Shown piece by piece: positions 48,101-58,524 of a DNA stretch of 64,000 nt; position 1 is the stretch's first letter; each line of letters starts with the position of its first letter. This DNA is from Anoplopoma fimbria. Its lineage: Eukaryota; Chordata; Actinopteri; Perciformes; Anoplopomatidae. The notes beneath the pieces are model-generated. The model did not search any database, was not told the DNA's origin, and saw only the letters and a program-made list of their open reading frames with translations. Location of the stretch: assembly GCF_027596085.1 (NCBI RefSeq), contig NC_072470.1:4171688-4235687 (forward strand), read 5' to 3'. The translations under genes and the position numbers were made by a program.

Positions 48101-51100
48101 TCCGTACAGGAAGTGACACATGCAGCTCTTCTGCATCAGCTCGCCACGGGCGAATCCAGTCAGTTCACAGAAGCCATCTGAGCAGTAGACTATCGGATAG
48201 AGGGACTGGACCTGAGCGTTCCCCAGGACAAAGTTGCTGTCTGGTTGGAGGAAACAAGGGAAGGTATTAGGGAAAACAGGGAGGGAAGGAAAGAGGAGAA
48301 ACAAATAGGGATAAAGCATGATTAAGAATTAAAATGGTGAGCAGTTTGAGGACCACAAGCATCCATCACTTGTTTAAAGAACTTGAGATGTTTGATGATG
48401 TTTCAGAGAGTCTCCAGGAACATGTGCACATAAGTGTTTAAAATCTTCATTATCAAATCAGGCATACAATAACATGTCATAATAGCAGCTTTTATAGTGG
48501 TAGGCTTTAATGTCACCATAAAGCAGTTCATATCAACTTAAACATCCTCCTGGGACCAAATGTTGCTTTACAAAGGCTGACTTTGGACCTGTAACTTTTT
48601 CAAACCATATTTTTGTCTCACTTTTAGAGTTTCAGGTTTATTTACTCACTAAATGAATTAATCAATTAATTAATTAATTAATCAATTGGGGCGCTAGACG
48701 AAAAGTTTCTATAATTAATTCTGGTGGTGGGAAATATTTCAAAATGTATATTGATCGAAATAATTCAGTCTGGAACAAGGACATACTTTGCAAAGAGCCC
48801 CAGTGCTTTACTAAAACATGCTGACACACTTATCAAAGTCTAATACACGTGTTTGCTACTTAATTCAAACTACTTCCGGTATTGCTTCTTCCATAGAACC
48901 GCTTCACTGTCCATCTCAAAAGTCGACACATCATCACACTGTTTTAAATCACATTACTCCGCCAATATACACCATTAATAACACCACAGGTCCATCATAT
49001 AGTTCCTGAGCGAAATTGATAAATAGAATATAAGCCTCTATATAGTGTGTATATACAGGAGTCCTATATATAATTACCATTAATTAAACTATGCAAAGTA
49101 TGTTGAAAAACCTCCAACAATTATTCTACAAAACAAATATTTGCATTTAATGTGCTAACAGTATTAATCTTATTAATTAAATCATGAAACAGGTTATACA
49201 TCAATATACATATTATTTTGTGATATCATCTTTTGTTTGGCTATTATGGGAAATACAATAAGCAGTTTATTTGCTAAGTTGATATGCATATATACCATAA
49301 CTGTATTATGAATGCAGAGATAGCATCCACATTTTATGTGAATACGGAGCTGCGGTGCTGCCAGTTGACTTTTGTTACAACTACAACTCTCTTGAGACTG
49401 AATCAAACGCTCCCTCAAAGCCTCGTGGGAGGTGAAGTTATAATTACAATCATTAAGATAGTAGGAGTATCATGCTGCAGTTGTGAGCTGTAACCTTCAG
49501 GTGGGAAACAGTTTTGTTTCACTTCACATTCACGCTACTTTTTTTATTCAACCGAGGGGGTCATCACCCACAATTTCACTTAGATGTCATCCTTTTTCAA
49601 AGAAAACATCATTCAAATTTCATGCACGGCTCTTTATCTTTCCACGGCGTTCATTCTCACTTCATGTTCGTTAAGAGTTAGAGCTGACAGTCTCCGAAGT
49701 ATAATTCTTCTCACTTTGAAGAACTCACCTGTTTTTCAATGGAATTCACTTCATCTCCCCCTATTGTTCCCATCTAATCATCTTTTCTTTTTCTTTGTTC
49801 GTCCCATTCGTCTTCTCCGCCTTTCTGCCTCTAAACCATCTAAAATATTCCAATCTTCTGCGATTATGGGCTACACAAATAATCTCAACTTTATTTTTCT
49901 GTAGAGCTCAACATTTAGATTTTGAAAGTAATTTCTGCATGTTGGAATCTTGCCTCAACTATAAGATGATGTTTAATGGCGGAGACGTTGGTCTGTGCAG
50001 CAGAAGTTAAAGCATACATGTAAGCGTTTTGTCTTTCAGTAGATTGCATCAATGTGAGCTCTGACAAATGGTTTGACAGCCTGATTTATGGGTCTTCAAT
50101 CTTGAATAATTCATTATGAAACTGAATGAGGTATGATATGTGACTAACACAGCCAAGGTATTCATTCCACTGAGATCATTAAAGTCCATGCATAAATGAA
50201 TCTGGAAGACTGGAGCGCTCGCTTTGAAGAATTTGAGCAATATAGGACGAGAGAGCCAGCGAGTGATTCAATGAGAGGGATCGACTGAGTGAGAGAGGAA
50301 TTTACTGCGACACAGAGAAAGCGATTGCATGAAGATGAACCGGGGACAATGAAATTTAATAATCAATGCATTAATAAAAGATGTCCAGTGTAAATGCTCT
50401 TGCCAAACATCATTGAAACACCATTCAGACAATAAGTACAAACTGCCGTGCAGTGCAGGAGGCTCATGGGAAGTCACGCATTTCACCACATGTTATGAAT
50501 CACAATAATACAACAAATAAAATGATATCATGCCACATAAAGTGATACATTGCACAAGAAAGTTGAGGGTAGGGGACTTCAGATTTATACACATTCACAC
50601 ATGCATATTGCAATTTTGCCTCTTTGGCAGATGTTATCTCATTGGTCAAGGTAAACATCAGTGGGCGGGGCTTAAAGCTAGCTTGCAAATTGCAGTGATA
50701 TTTAAAAAAAAAACCATTTATGGGAAATACTTGGTATGAATAAGACTAGAATATTGATGCTACTCTCATGTTTGAAAGTTACATGAAACTACAGCAAGGA
50801 GACAGCTATCTTAGCTTAGCACAAAGACAGCCAGCCTGGTTGTGTTCAAATGTAATCAGACAAAGTAAAAATGACAATTTGGGGTTTTATGACACAAGGA
50901 AGAAAGAGCTTTAGAAGCCATGTTAACTGAGTCTACCTGTTTTGTTCTAAGCTAAAAAAAAAAAAAAAAAAAAAGCCATCTTGCAGCTGTAGCTTCATTT
51001 TGAACAGCAAATATCAAAAATTGTATCAAGCTTTTCACCTAACTCTTTGCAAAAAAAATGAACAAATGTTTTGTTTGTTCTTTTTGCAGGATGAAAAGGT

Positions 51101-52872
51101 TTTTTTAAAGGATTATTTTGTGGCTCTATCGAAGCGTCATATACCCACAGTGAAGGTCAATATATCAGAATGACATTTTGTGCAGCTGTTTTTTTTTTCT
51201 GCTGCTCGACTTGCAGCCATGAGAACAACGCAGCACTGTAGCATTTCAGATGCAACAAGTGAGAGGCCGCGCTACTCATAGACAGCCAGATGGATTTGTA
51301 GTGACAACAGCGGCGTCAGCTGTGAGGCAGCAGGAGAGGAAAGCTGTCCGCGAATCTCGACATAAGAATGATGCAGCCGGAGATTTTGAAGAGTGTGACA
51401 GAATATAATAGGATTGCATTAATCACTTCTCCCCGGAAAAAAATGTGAAAAGTTGAGATGATTAACTGGTAGAATGGAGGAATATATCAATATTCAAGAG
51501 CACTGAGCAGATTTATTTTGCATTGATCAGAGGCAGTGCTTTCATTTAGGGCAAGCTTTTACTGGCTCTCTAACACTGAAGCTTTTTGGAAGAAAGTTTT
51601 TTTTTTTAAACTAGCCCATATTTCATTGTTTAATGTTAGAATATGCTGCCAAAAGCTCTTCTGTGAATTCTTTCTTCAGGTGTTTTCTCCCGCTCAGCCA
51701 CCAGACTGTGTTGGATGACTCCTGTTTTATGGACCTGGCTCTGTGCACTTGGGCATTGTGATGTGAAAACAGGATATGACCAGCTTGTTTTTTACTTCAT
51801 TGTTCAACCTGACATTGTGTTCTGTGTTCACTGATTTCTCTGTAGGAGTGGGCTTCTCTTGTTTTCTTTTACCCTGACCTGTTAGCAGCCTCTGACTCAT
51901 CTGTTTGTCATTTCCAGTCGACTCAGAAACTGCAGATTGAAATAATATTCTGATTTATTAAGTTGATTTAGGACAACCTGTGTAGTCTATCTCAGCCGTG
52001 CAGCCGTCACTCCTTGTTGCCGTTTTAATGGAGATGTTTCTATTGATGTTATTCATGCTTGTGGATATTTTTTACAAAGCTGAGAATGTTCATATGGAGG
52101 CAGCACAGGATTGCATCATGCATTTTGAATATTATGGAAATATGAGGGATGCAGCGCCCCATCCTTGCACCTGGATTTTGCAATGCTCTCTGCTTCTCCA
52201 CTTTAAGCAAGGTTACACTGTTCAGCATATAAAATGGTCGGCCCCACAAGCATTTTCCCCCAAAGACGTGAGCCTGTTTCACAGAAGCAGTTCCTCTGTT
52301 CCATCATTCTCCTTCTGCTCCGGCTCTAAGCCGTGTTCTTATTATCCTTTGTTGTACTCATTTTATGCACATTCCCCAGGCGGTATGCAGGCCTGTCACA
52401 TCCACACCGCGATCCAGGTGTAATAACGTGCAAGCTGAAACTACATAACAACTCAGACTCAGCCCCTGAGCAGCTTAGGGAACCCCGATAAACCCCGGTT
52501 GCTGATGACACTGGCAGTGACAGCCCGCCACAATACATCCACCACCGTGCACAATGGGAGCCACGCACACAAACACGTGCAACACATGTTTGTTTAAGGC
52601 ACTTTTTAAGGACACTGCAATGTGACATTTCAGAGGAAGAGTCCGTTCCAAAGACAATAAACCTGGCAAACAATAATGAGATGAACACCGACGGTGAGGT
52701 GATTTCATGCGTGCAGGATTATTTGTTAAACTAGTTCTCTGATGTTTTTCTCTAAAAAAACACAGCTTCTCTCTGCATCATCTTCACTTTACAGCCCACA
52801 GCTTTGTGCCAGAATGCAACTGACAAAACACAAAAATCTGTCACAATGAATCATACTGTATGACCTACACAT

Positions 52873-52922
<50 letters not shown>

Positions 52923-55782
52923 GGTATTCCACAGTATTGTTTGGCATTTTACAGGCTAAGCTATCAATTGTTAAAAAGGCTATAAATTATTCTAAGGATG
53001 AATAAACCTGAGTTGCAGCCATGGCTTGGCTTCATCCTCTGCATCATGTCTGTACAACATTTCAGTCTGGACAATATTGACCAACTAACATTGCCATCCC
53101 TAAGTGATTAATCAAAACCTGTGCCCTTTTTGTCTTATAAATATGCATGCAGTGTATTGAAATGGGGGTCAAAATCTGCCTCTAGCTGAAGCTTTCTTTC
53201 TGCTACACAGAAAAAGAATCTAGAGAGATTTCCCTGGAGTCCCTGTGGTTATCATGGAGCATTAAAGTTGTATGGCAGAGATGGAAGATCCCAGCCTCAG
53301 ACCTGAAAACACTATACTGCTCAGCTGGTTTTTGGCACTTGAGAACTCCTTATCAGTCACAACGGGCATGTTGGGTATGTTTGCAGAATGACAAACCGAA
53401 AACAAAACAAAGGTTTGGTCACAGTGAGTCTCCAAGCGATGCTTCAGACTTGGCATCTCTCACCCTGCACTGTTTTCCTTCCTATTTCTCATTAGTGTGA
53501 TGAATTAATACGGCATCACATATCGTTCCCAGTCAATTTCGCTCGCTGTGTTTTTGTCTTTTTTATCTAAACTAAAACAAAGGATTTATTAAACCACTCT
53601 ACCTCTCTACGTGCACACACTTTTTTGACAGCGCCCCATAGACAGCTCTGCACAGTTCTAGAGTTATTTGGGTGGAGAAGCTCCTCATTAATATCCCCCC
53701 ACTGTGTTTCATTTTTTACCGCAAGAGGTTTGGAGCAAGAATATGACCATGAATGAAGAACTCAACATGAGCATCTTTCCAGACTTCACTCTCTTACACC
53801 AAGCATGAGGCAATGCTGGTGATCACATATCATCTCTCCTAGTTAGGAGTAAGACACAAAGACTTTATAATCGTTAAGCCTCTGTTTATTGTTGTTGTGT
53901 GTCTCTCTGTCATCAATCCTGATTTTTGGTCATATTGTAACTGTTTGTAATCATTTTATGTCTTTTATGCATCTTTTTAGTCATGAATTATTTCTTTGTG
54001 GTTGTTTTTTTTATCCATTTCTAGTTGATTGGTCTCTTTGTGTCCCTTTGTAGTCGTTTTATGGTAGTTTGTGGTCATTTTGACTCTCTTCCTGAATGTT
54101 TGAGTCTCTTTGAGTGACATTTTGTAGGTGAAGGTCAAGTGGGCCCTGCAATTTAGGGCCCTGGGCATGTACCAATTATGCCCATTCATTAATGCATCCA
54201 TGCATTCACTGCACAGATGGTTCGGACAAACAAGCATAGATGTCATCAAGATCCTTCTGTAACTGTAAACTGCTGTGAGGACCTTTAGTAGCGGCAGACT
54301 GCTGGAACACTGTTGCACGCTCAGATTAGATTATAACTCATCACTGTTGACACCAAATGAAAAATTATAATTGAATTAATGCTATCTCATGAAAAGTTGC
54401 CTTCAGGGGATATCGGGACACGTCAAATACCTACAGATGCCAATAGATCTCATCATATGACTGATTTTTCTAAACATGTAGCACCTTACAGCAGGAAACC
54501 TCTGTAATGTACACAAAAATATTAGAATATTGGAATTCACGTCTCTGTTTCAGACAATAAACAGATCCCGCTCTGATTCCTTTTATTTCAGCTTCATCCA
54601 CACGCTCTGGCTGTTGCTCAGTGCTGTTAGTTTGCGCCTTTGGGACCGTGTTATGCAACAGTGTTAAGCTATAAAAGCTGCAGTTTGCATATTGATTGAC
54701 AGTGATTTCTGTGTAGGTTTTACAAGCCATGTAGGATTTTGTAATGAATGGTGTGTGAAAATCCGTGAGTAATAGGTTGGATATAATTGTTTTCTACTGT
54801 CACAGACAATTATGCAGGGTTATGTTATTGTGATGATTTTAGATCAGAACATCAGAGAGTTTTTAAAAGGAGTTCAGATCTGCTGTCTTTGGTAGCTGAT
54901 GTAACTATTTGAAATCTCTCATAGAGCCAGATTTAAATAGAAAATCATTTCCAATACCAGTCCCTTGGGCATTGATAGTTTAAGACCGTAATCATTCAAA
55001 TTACATGTTTAAGTTTAAAGCACTTGAGGCAGGTTCAAATGTTTTGGTAAAGGGTCAATTGGGTCAATTGGGTGTAAAAGAAAAGACAAAGTATCATCTG
55101 AAAGGACCAGTACTCTATATGGTTAATTCATCTTTGAACTGGGTACACTGGTATGGCGTTTCATGAATTATTAGTATGTCAAACATCAGTCTGTGCTGCT
55201 TTCATTCATCATGATTCATTCAGTGCCAGCATGATTATGTCTTCAAGTGGCCTCAATCTCTCTTGAAGCACTTTGCAGGTCTTTTGAGGACTTTGTATTT
55301 TAAGAGTGAGTCGACAATTCAGATTAAATAGTCTGAAATATCCATTGCGCACCATGGAATTAAGGGATTAGAGATAACACAGATGTACAGGGGCGCCGCT
55401 AGGGATTTTGGGCCCCATGAAAAGAATCTTTACAGGGCCCCCAACACAGCGGCAAAATTTTTGATGCTATTTTACATACAATTATGCATTTTAATGGTAT
55501 TTTTGACTATCATTACCATATTTGTGAAAGAAGAACAGCATGTACAGGAAGAACTGAGCACTCTGAATACTAACTCACTAACTCTGAATTTTTTCTGTAT
55601 TATAATTTCATCATCATTAGGGGCCTCTCTGGGCCCCCTCCATCATGGGCCCCTAGAATCCGTCTCCTTTACCCCCCCTTTTCGGCGCCCCTGCAGATGT
55701 ACTCACGGGTCCCGTCGAAACGGGTGGCGATGGTATCCAAGAAGGTGTTCTGTGGGGCGATCAGACCCCTCATCACCGGCAT
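30702..55782 (-). CDS. kcnh3: Voltage-gated K+ channel of the ELK/Kv12 group (KCNH3-like), complete, 15 coding exons
   Basis: Coding exons in transcript order: 55782-55707, 48240-48007, 47908-47777, 47458-47313, 46533-46275, 45405-45248, 44159-43952, 42894-42517, 42298-42099, 41328-41079, 38257-38043, 34417-34143, 31766-31657, 31544-31492, 31373-30702. Splice sites are AG/GT and phases agree throughout (3366 nt, 1121 aa; human KCNH3 about 1083). Forms tetrameric plasma-membrane K+ channels, mainly neuronal. Seen: N-cap ([17 protein letters not shown]), PAS ~26-140, S1 ~229-251, S2 ~270-292, S3 ~309-331, S4 ~341-358 with Arg every third residue, S5 ~363-388, filter SVGFG 506-510, S6 ~518-545, C-linker, CNBD ~600-710, DLSPR and a C-terminal coiled-coil segment. 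KCNH3 rather than KCNH8/KCNH4: [35 protein letters not shown] and a long glycosylated pore turret. A small exon between exons 11 and 12 could have been missed, since other ELK proteins have extra residues there. Confidence 0.92.
31492..31544 (-). CDS. kcnh3: kcnh3 coding exon 14 (coiled-coil start)
   Basis: 53 nt. Encodes [17 protein letters not shown], the beginning of the heptad-rich segment found near the C-terminus of ELK channels. Acceptor GTCCACAG, donor GTAACG; phase fits both neighbours. Confidence 0.86.
31657..31766 (-). CDS. kcnh3: kcnh3 coding exon 13 (C-terminal region)
   Basis: 110 nt, too short for a listed long ORF. Encodes [20 protein letters not shown] (ELK proteins have VVDGIED here) and ends SPDSAAS. 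Acceptor GTCCTCAG, donor GTTAAC. Confidence 0.88.
31866..32082 (+). repeat. Tc1 left terminal inverted repeat
   Basis: About 215 bp, matching the reverse complement of 33282-33500 with only a few differences. The outer CAGTGGGTACGGAAAGTATT and an inner ATAAGTATTCAGACCCTTTG (32061-32080) are the likely transposase sites. Confidence 0.9.
32242..33281 (+). pseudogene. Tc1 transposase, inactivated
   Basis: N-terminal paired-like helix-turn-helix ([20 protein letters not shown]), a GRPAKLS AT-hook-like motif, then the DDE core: WSDETKIEL (first Asp), [11 protein letters not shown] (second Asp) and LNPIEHLW (Glu), the DD34E pattern of Tc1. Two breaks are visible: a one-base loss near 32737 that shifts the frame, and an in-frame TGA at 32967-32969 where an Arg codon is expected, consistent with a CpG transition. 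The last frame ends at a TGA at 33281. The protein cannot be made intact. Confidence 0.92.
33282..33500 (-). repeat. Tc1 right terminal inverted repeat
   Basis: Inverted partner of 31866-32082. Differences are confined to a few substitutions and A/T run-length changes, which suggests a fairly recent insertion. Confidence 0.9.
33921..33946. repeat. Poly(T) tract
   Basis: 26 T in kcnh3 intron 12, 420 bp beyond the Tc1 element; no retroposed body recognised beside it. Confidence 0.95.
34143..34417 (-). CDS. kcnh3: kcnh3 coding exon 12 (distal C-terminus)
   Basis: 275 nt. Encodes [20 protein letters not shown], a short tandem repeat of RSPL units, and PDLSPR, a motif conserved in ELK channels before VDGIE. 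Phase-2 donor GTGAGG completes the Arg of DLSPR with the first base of exon 13. Confidence 0.9.
34980..35010. repeat. (TCC)n trinucleotide repeat
   Basis: About 10 units in kcnh3 intron 11. Confidence 0.93.
35191..35217. repeat. (GT)n microsatellite in kcnh3 intron 11
   Basis: About 13 units; reads (CA)n in the transcript. Confidence 0.95.
37640..37955 (+). mobile_element. Degraded RTE/Rex3-type LINE 3' end, in kcnh3 intron 11
   Basis: Recognisable blocks are GGAGGAGTTTAAGTATAT (EEFKYL), TCGGGCATCTGGTCAGGATG (FGHLVRM), CTGGAGGGACT and CTGCTGCCACCCCGACCCAG with AGATAAGTGGC, which follow the end of teleost Rex3/RTE elements. An internal deletion removes most sequence between the first two blocks, and the GATG tail is missing. 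Ancient and inactive. Confidence 0.75.
38043..38257 (-). CDS. kcnh3: kcnh3 coding exon 11 (CNBD end)
   Basis: 215 nt. Encodes [37 protein letters not shown] and [19 protein letters not shown]. Acceptor TTTCCAG, donor GTACGA. A degraded RTE/Rex3 retroelement ends about 88 nt into the next intron. Confidence 0.95.
41079..41328 (-). CDS. kcnh3: kcnh3 coding exon 10 (C-linker end and CNBD)
   Basis: 250 nt. Encodes [37 protein letters not shown] and [20 protein letters not shown], the cyclic-nucleotide-binding homology domain. Acceptor CCAACAG, donor GTAAAT. Confidence 0.95.
42099..42298 (-). CDS. kcnh3: kcnh3 coding exon 9 (S6 and C-linker)
   Basis: 200 nt. Encodes [40 protein letters not shown] and [15 protein letters not shown], the S6 gate and C-linker helices. 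Acceptor GTCTGCAG, donor GTAGGA. Confidence 0.95.
42517..42894 (-). CDS. kcnh3: kcnh3 coding exon 8 (pore turret, selectivity filter, S6 start)
   Basis: 378 nt. [15 protein letters not shown], then a long Gly/Ser/Thr-rich turret with four NxS sequons (residues 443, 448, 467, 477), the pore helix [20 protein letters not shown] with GFG filter, then the start of S6 (FSICTMLIG). The turret is roughly twice as long as in human KCNH3. Confidence 0.95.
43952..44159 (-). CDS. kcnh3: kcnh3 coding exon 7 (S4 voltage sensor and S5)
   Basis: 208 nt. Encodes [20 protein letters not shown], with sensor arginines at residues 346, 349 and 352, then [20 protein letters not shown] (S5) and [16 protein letters not shown]. 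Acceptor TCCTGCAG, donor GTGCGT. Confidence 0.96.
45057..45103. repeat. (CA)n microsatellite in kcnh3 intron 6
   Basis: About 23 units; reads (TG)n in the transcript. Confidence 0.97.
45211..45231. repeat. (GT)10 beside kcnh3 exon 6 donor
   Basis: Reads (CA)n in the transcript, beginning 17 nt past the donor. Confidence 0.95.
45248..45405 (-). CDS. kcnh3: kcnh3 coding exon 6 (S2 end and S3)
   Basis: 158 nt. Encodes [19 protein letters not shown] and S3 ([20 protein letters not shown]), ending YAFNISV. Donor GTGGGT; a CA repeat in transcript sense follows about 17 nt into the intron. Confidence 0.95.
45480..45630 (-). repeat. Dispersed fish repeat, TTAGCTTAGC family (copy 3)
   Basis: Minus-strand copy: GTTCCCCCTGTATCCAGTAT, TGCTAAGCTAAGCTAACAGG, then a TATCTAACTCTCCCCAA block and a TATTCCTTTAA end. 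It begins about 75 bp upstream of the kcnh3 exon 6 acceptor. Confidence 0.75.
46275..46533 (-). CDS. kcnh3: kcnh3 coding exon 5 (S1 and start of S2)
   Basis: 259 nt. Encodes [21 protein letters not shown]1 ([20 protein letters not shown]), an S1-S2 loop SAARTPPSV that matches KCNH3, and VEILFII. A (TG)11 tract starts about 21 nt upstream of the acceptor. Confidence 0.95.
46555..46577. repeat. (CA)11 beside kcnh3 exon 5 acceptor
   Basis: Reads (TG)11 in the transcript, about 21 nt before the exon 5 acceptor. Confidence 0.95.
47313..47458 (-). CDS. kcnh3: kcnh3 coding exon 4 (cytoplasmic linker before S1)
   Basis: 146 nt. Encodes [10 protein letters not shown], then [18 protein letters not shown] and [16 protein letters not shown] is the KCNH3 form. 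Acceptor TTTTTTAG; donor AAT|GTGAGA, slightly weak at the last exon base. Confidence 0.93.
47777..47908 (-). CDS. kcnh3: kcnh3 coding exon 3 (PAS/PAC)
   Basis: 132 nt. Encodes [19 protein letters not shown] then [15 protein letters not shown], the PAC end of the eag domain; SHKDI is the KCNH3 form (KCNH8 has SFKDI). Acceptor TGAGCAG, donor GTGAGA. Confidence 0.95.
48007..48240 (-). CDS. kcnh3: kcnh3 coding exon 2 (PAS domain)
   Basis: 234 nt. Encodes [19 protein letters not shown] then [19 protein letters not shown], the PAS core, ending EIILYKKSG. Acceptor CCAACCAG, donor GTAGGA. It is separated from exon 3 by a 98-nt intron. Confidence 0.95.
50745..50870 (+). repeat. Dispersed fish repeat, TTAGCTTAGC family (copy 4)
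   Basis: GATGCTACTCTCATGTTTGA, ATGAAACTACAGCAAGGAG and TTAGCTTAGCACAAAGACAG follow the family consensus in order. In kcnh3 intron 1. Confidence 0.7.
50954..50974. repeat. Poly(A) tract
   Basis: About 21 A in kcnh3 intron 1, 3' of TTAGCTTAGC copy 4; no retroposed gene recognised. Confidence 0.9.
52877..52920. repeat. (TA)22 microsatellite in kcnh3 intron 1
   Basis: Uninterrupted, self-complementary 44 bp. Confidence 0.97.
55388..55693. mobile_element. Non-autonomous hAT-type MITE, 306 bp, in kcnh3 intron 1
   Basis: Terminal inverted repeats CAGGGGCGCCG at both ends, subterminal GGGCCCC-rich blocks, and a perfect 8-bp target duplication CAGATGTA at 55380-55387 and 55694-55701. The 8-bp duplication and CAG...CTG ends fit the hAT superfamily. 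There is no coding capacity. Inserted beside the exon 1 donor of kcnh3. Confidence 0.92.
55707..55782 (-). CDS. kcnh3: kcnh3 coding exon 1 (N-cap, start codon)
   Basis: [20 protein letters not shown] then RFDGT, the invariant EAG-family N-cap that controls gating. The ATG at 55782 sits in a GC-rich region. The donor is GTGAGT at 55706-55701; a hAT-type MITE begins 13 nt into the intron. Confidence 0.95.
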
Positions 55783-56240
55783 CCGGGACCGGGTCGAGCC
55801 TCGTCTCTCTCGCCTCTCGGAGCCTTGGCTCTCGGCTGCAGGGGTCACAAAGCCCGGCAGGAACCTGGACGAGGTCCCCGGCGCTCCTCCCAACCCTTGG
55901 AGGAGAGCGCCGAGCCGAGTCACCCGGGACTCCACGGTGATGGGACGGACCACCGAGCAGGTGATCCCGGCGAAGAGGAGGAGAGAGCAGCCGCTGGAGG
56001 CTGAAGGGGGAGAGGATGGAGAGGATGGAGAGGATGGAGGGACCACGGCGAGGATGGTCACATTTACGCACGGGTGTACTGCGGAGCAATTCCCCTCTCC
56101 TCCTCCTCCTCCTCCTCCTCCTCCTCCTCTCTCTCTTTCTCTCTCCCTCTCTCTTACACAAACATTTGCTCTCTCTTTCCTTTTTTTTTCTTTTTCCAAT
56201 GTGCACCCACCTCTCTCTCTCTCTCTCTCTATCTTTTGAA
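55783..56240 (-). promoter_or_regulatory. kcnh3: kcnh3 5'UTR/core promoter region
   Basis: GC- and CpG-rich DNA from about 55720 to 56090, then in sense orientation a (GGA)10 tract (56129-56099) and GA-rich tracts (56230-56131). No TATA box was picked. Typical of a broad GC-rich neuronal promoter; the transcription start is not determinable from sequence alone. Confidence 0.5.
56099..56129. repeat. (CCT)10; (GGA)n in kcnh3 sense
   Basis: Lies 317-347 nt upstream of the kcnh3 start codon, in the 5'UTR or core promoter; followed by CT/GA-rich DNA to 56230. Confidence 0.95.
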
Positions 56241-56614
56241 AAGATATCAGTTACCTCAGGATCTGTGTTTGGAGACAGATTTAATGTTTAATGTCTGTTT
56301 TAGATTAAAGTGTAATGTTGTGTTTATTTTTTGGTATTTCTTACAAATAAACATCTCCAGCACTGTCTGCCAAGTGTCACACCAAGAAGCAAAATAAATA
56401 ATTTAGTCAGGGTGGGCAAAAGATTCAAAAACCTTTCTATTTGTGGAATCATTAAGATGGATATTGTGATCAATTCATTCATTCATGTATTCGTATATCA
56501 TACTCCACTTGGGAATTATTCCAAAACTACATGTGCCTGTGCATACGTGAGTATTTCACATATCATTAACATGTGAAATGTGTTCTTCAAGGAAGGAATT
56601 CACATGCATGGAAA

Positions 56615-56697
56615 GATGGATGGATTGATGCATGGATAGATGGATATATGGATGGATGGGGGGATGTATGTATGGATGGATGGATGGATGGATGGAT
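56615..56697. repeat. (GATG)n imperfect microsatellite
   Basis: About 80 bp of GGAT/GATG units, between the kcnh3 and fam184a starts. Teleost RTE elements often end in GATG, but no element body was recognised upstream. Confidence 0.9.
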
Positions 56698-58521
56698 AAT
56701 TGATTGCTCCTTGTTTGTGATGTCTTGCATAGGTTTATAATGTCTATTTCACAGCTTCTTCTTTACTATTCCTGAACACATTCATTTCCACCACACATGT
56801 AAATGAAACAACAGTTGTAAAAACACATGTTAATAGAAATGATAGTAAGGATTCTGCTGGAGACAAATGATGCTGTGATGCTGAGCCCATTAGTTTCCCC
56901 AGAGGGACAATCAAGCGTATCTCATTTGATCTAACCTCAAAGCGTCCCTGCAGTTCTGTTTGTTACAGGTAATCTATTTCTATTATGTTTCCCACCGTCA
57001 TTACATTTAACACCAGCTGTTTTATCCTTCTGTAACCTATAAAAGCTCGGTGTGCTCTTAGTAGCTGGATGTGTTAGTTAACTCTTAAATGTTACAATAA
57101 ACTCACACAGGTTAACCTCAATGAGTCTTTGAAGCGGAATAATTGGTGAGAAAAACATTAAATCTGTCTCCAAACACAGATCCTGAGGTACTTTTTATGA
57201 AGGTGGAGATATTTTCACACTCAGGTGCACTATGGCTGCCTCAGGATTCATTCCCAGTGGTCCTCTTCTTCACAACAATTCAAGGGGAAACATTGCACTT
57301 TGTTGTTAATTCTTTGCAGATAAAGTTGGCACTTTGTAGCTTATTAATCATTCAGTAAGTAAGAAAAACAAAGCAGTTCAGTCAACGATGAATTTAAGCT
57401 TGTGTGGCAGCGCATCACTGCAGGCTCAATGTAGGAAGAACCAGAAGCCCAGAGCTCCTGTCTGCAGATAAACTAAGCTAAATTAAGCCATCCACATCTG
57501 CCAGTGCCAACGCCTGGGAGAGGGTGAGCTCCTCATGAAACCATTGCAGCAGAACGCTGTCAATCAAACTGGGGAGGTGGAGGTTTAGTAACAATGGAAA
57601 AAAGGACTAGTAGCAAAGATGTATGATTTCACCTTGGTGATGATGTTTAAAAAATAAACCAATGTTGGCCGTATTTACTGATACATGGATTACAAACCAC
57701 AAGAGGTATTAGTAAGGGGATGGTGCCATCTACAGGGCATGAAGCTGAAGTGAAGAGACATTTAAAGTATTTAAAGGGGAAAACCATCTAAAATGTTACT
57801 TATTATTATAATTATTTGACTGACTCAGGTCATTATCTTTCTTTGGAAATATAGCTGCACCCAATGATAGACTACAAAAGCACAAAAAATCCACAAATGT
57901 CTTAACCTACACATTTTCACAAATGCCTGTTTGAAAGTTGTGACCCATAGCAAGGTATTCACCGATGCTTTTCATTTATTTGTAAATTAATTTAATGTAG
58001 TCACAGATTGGGTTTTTTTTTTTTTAAATCAGTTTTGACATTTCTCCCTGTGTTTGCGAACTGTTTTATATTTGCAAATCATTTCTTGAAATGTATATTT
58101 ATCTTTTTATTTTCAGAAGATCTTTATGTTTACTGATTACAGATTCACACATGGACTGTCGGTCATTCACACAAATAGTATTGATAAAAAAAATATGCTG
58201 CACTCCATGCATGTCACCAGCAGATGTCAGTGCAGGATTAGTCACATCTTTAGCACCCCTAAAGCAATGCCATGCAAAGAAATCTGAATGAAGAGCAGCT
58301 TCTGTTGCATTCAATTTTGTTAATTTTTACATGACTAGTCTCTCATTGCATATTTTCTTGTGTACTGCTGCAAACTCTCACAAAATATTATATTTTTTTT
58401 CCAGATCTAACTTGATCTTTCTTCCTTTTCTTTCCTTAGAATAATAACAATAATGATACGTCTTATTTATAAAGCGAATTCAAACATTTCATTAATGCAA
58501 TGGGGCGAATAAAATGAAAAC

Positions 58522-58524
<3 letters not shown>

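Larger units (their letters stand above)
48241..55379. other. kcnh3 intron 1 (7.5 kb)
   Basis: AT-rich intron with a TTAGCTTAGC repeat, poly(A), (TA)22 and, at its 5' end, the hAT MITE. No exon of another gene was recognised on either strand. Confidence 0.7.

Noticed and set aside
55703..56206. Long ORFs on both strands over the kcnh3 promoter
   Set aside because: High GC and CCT/GA repeats keep several frames open by composition; only the N-cap frame of exon 1 has family support.
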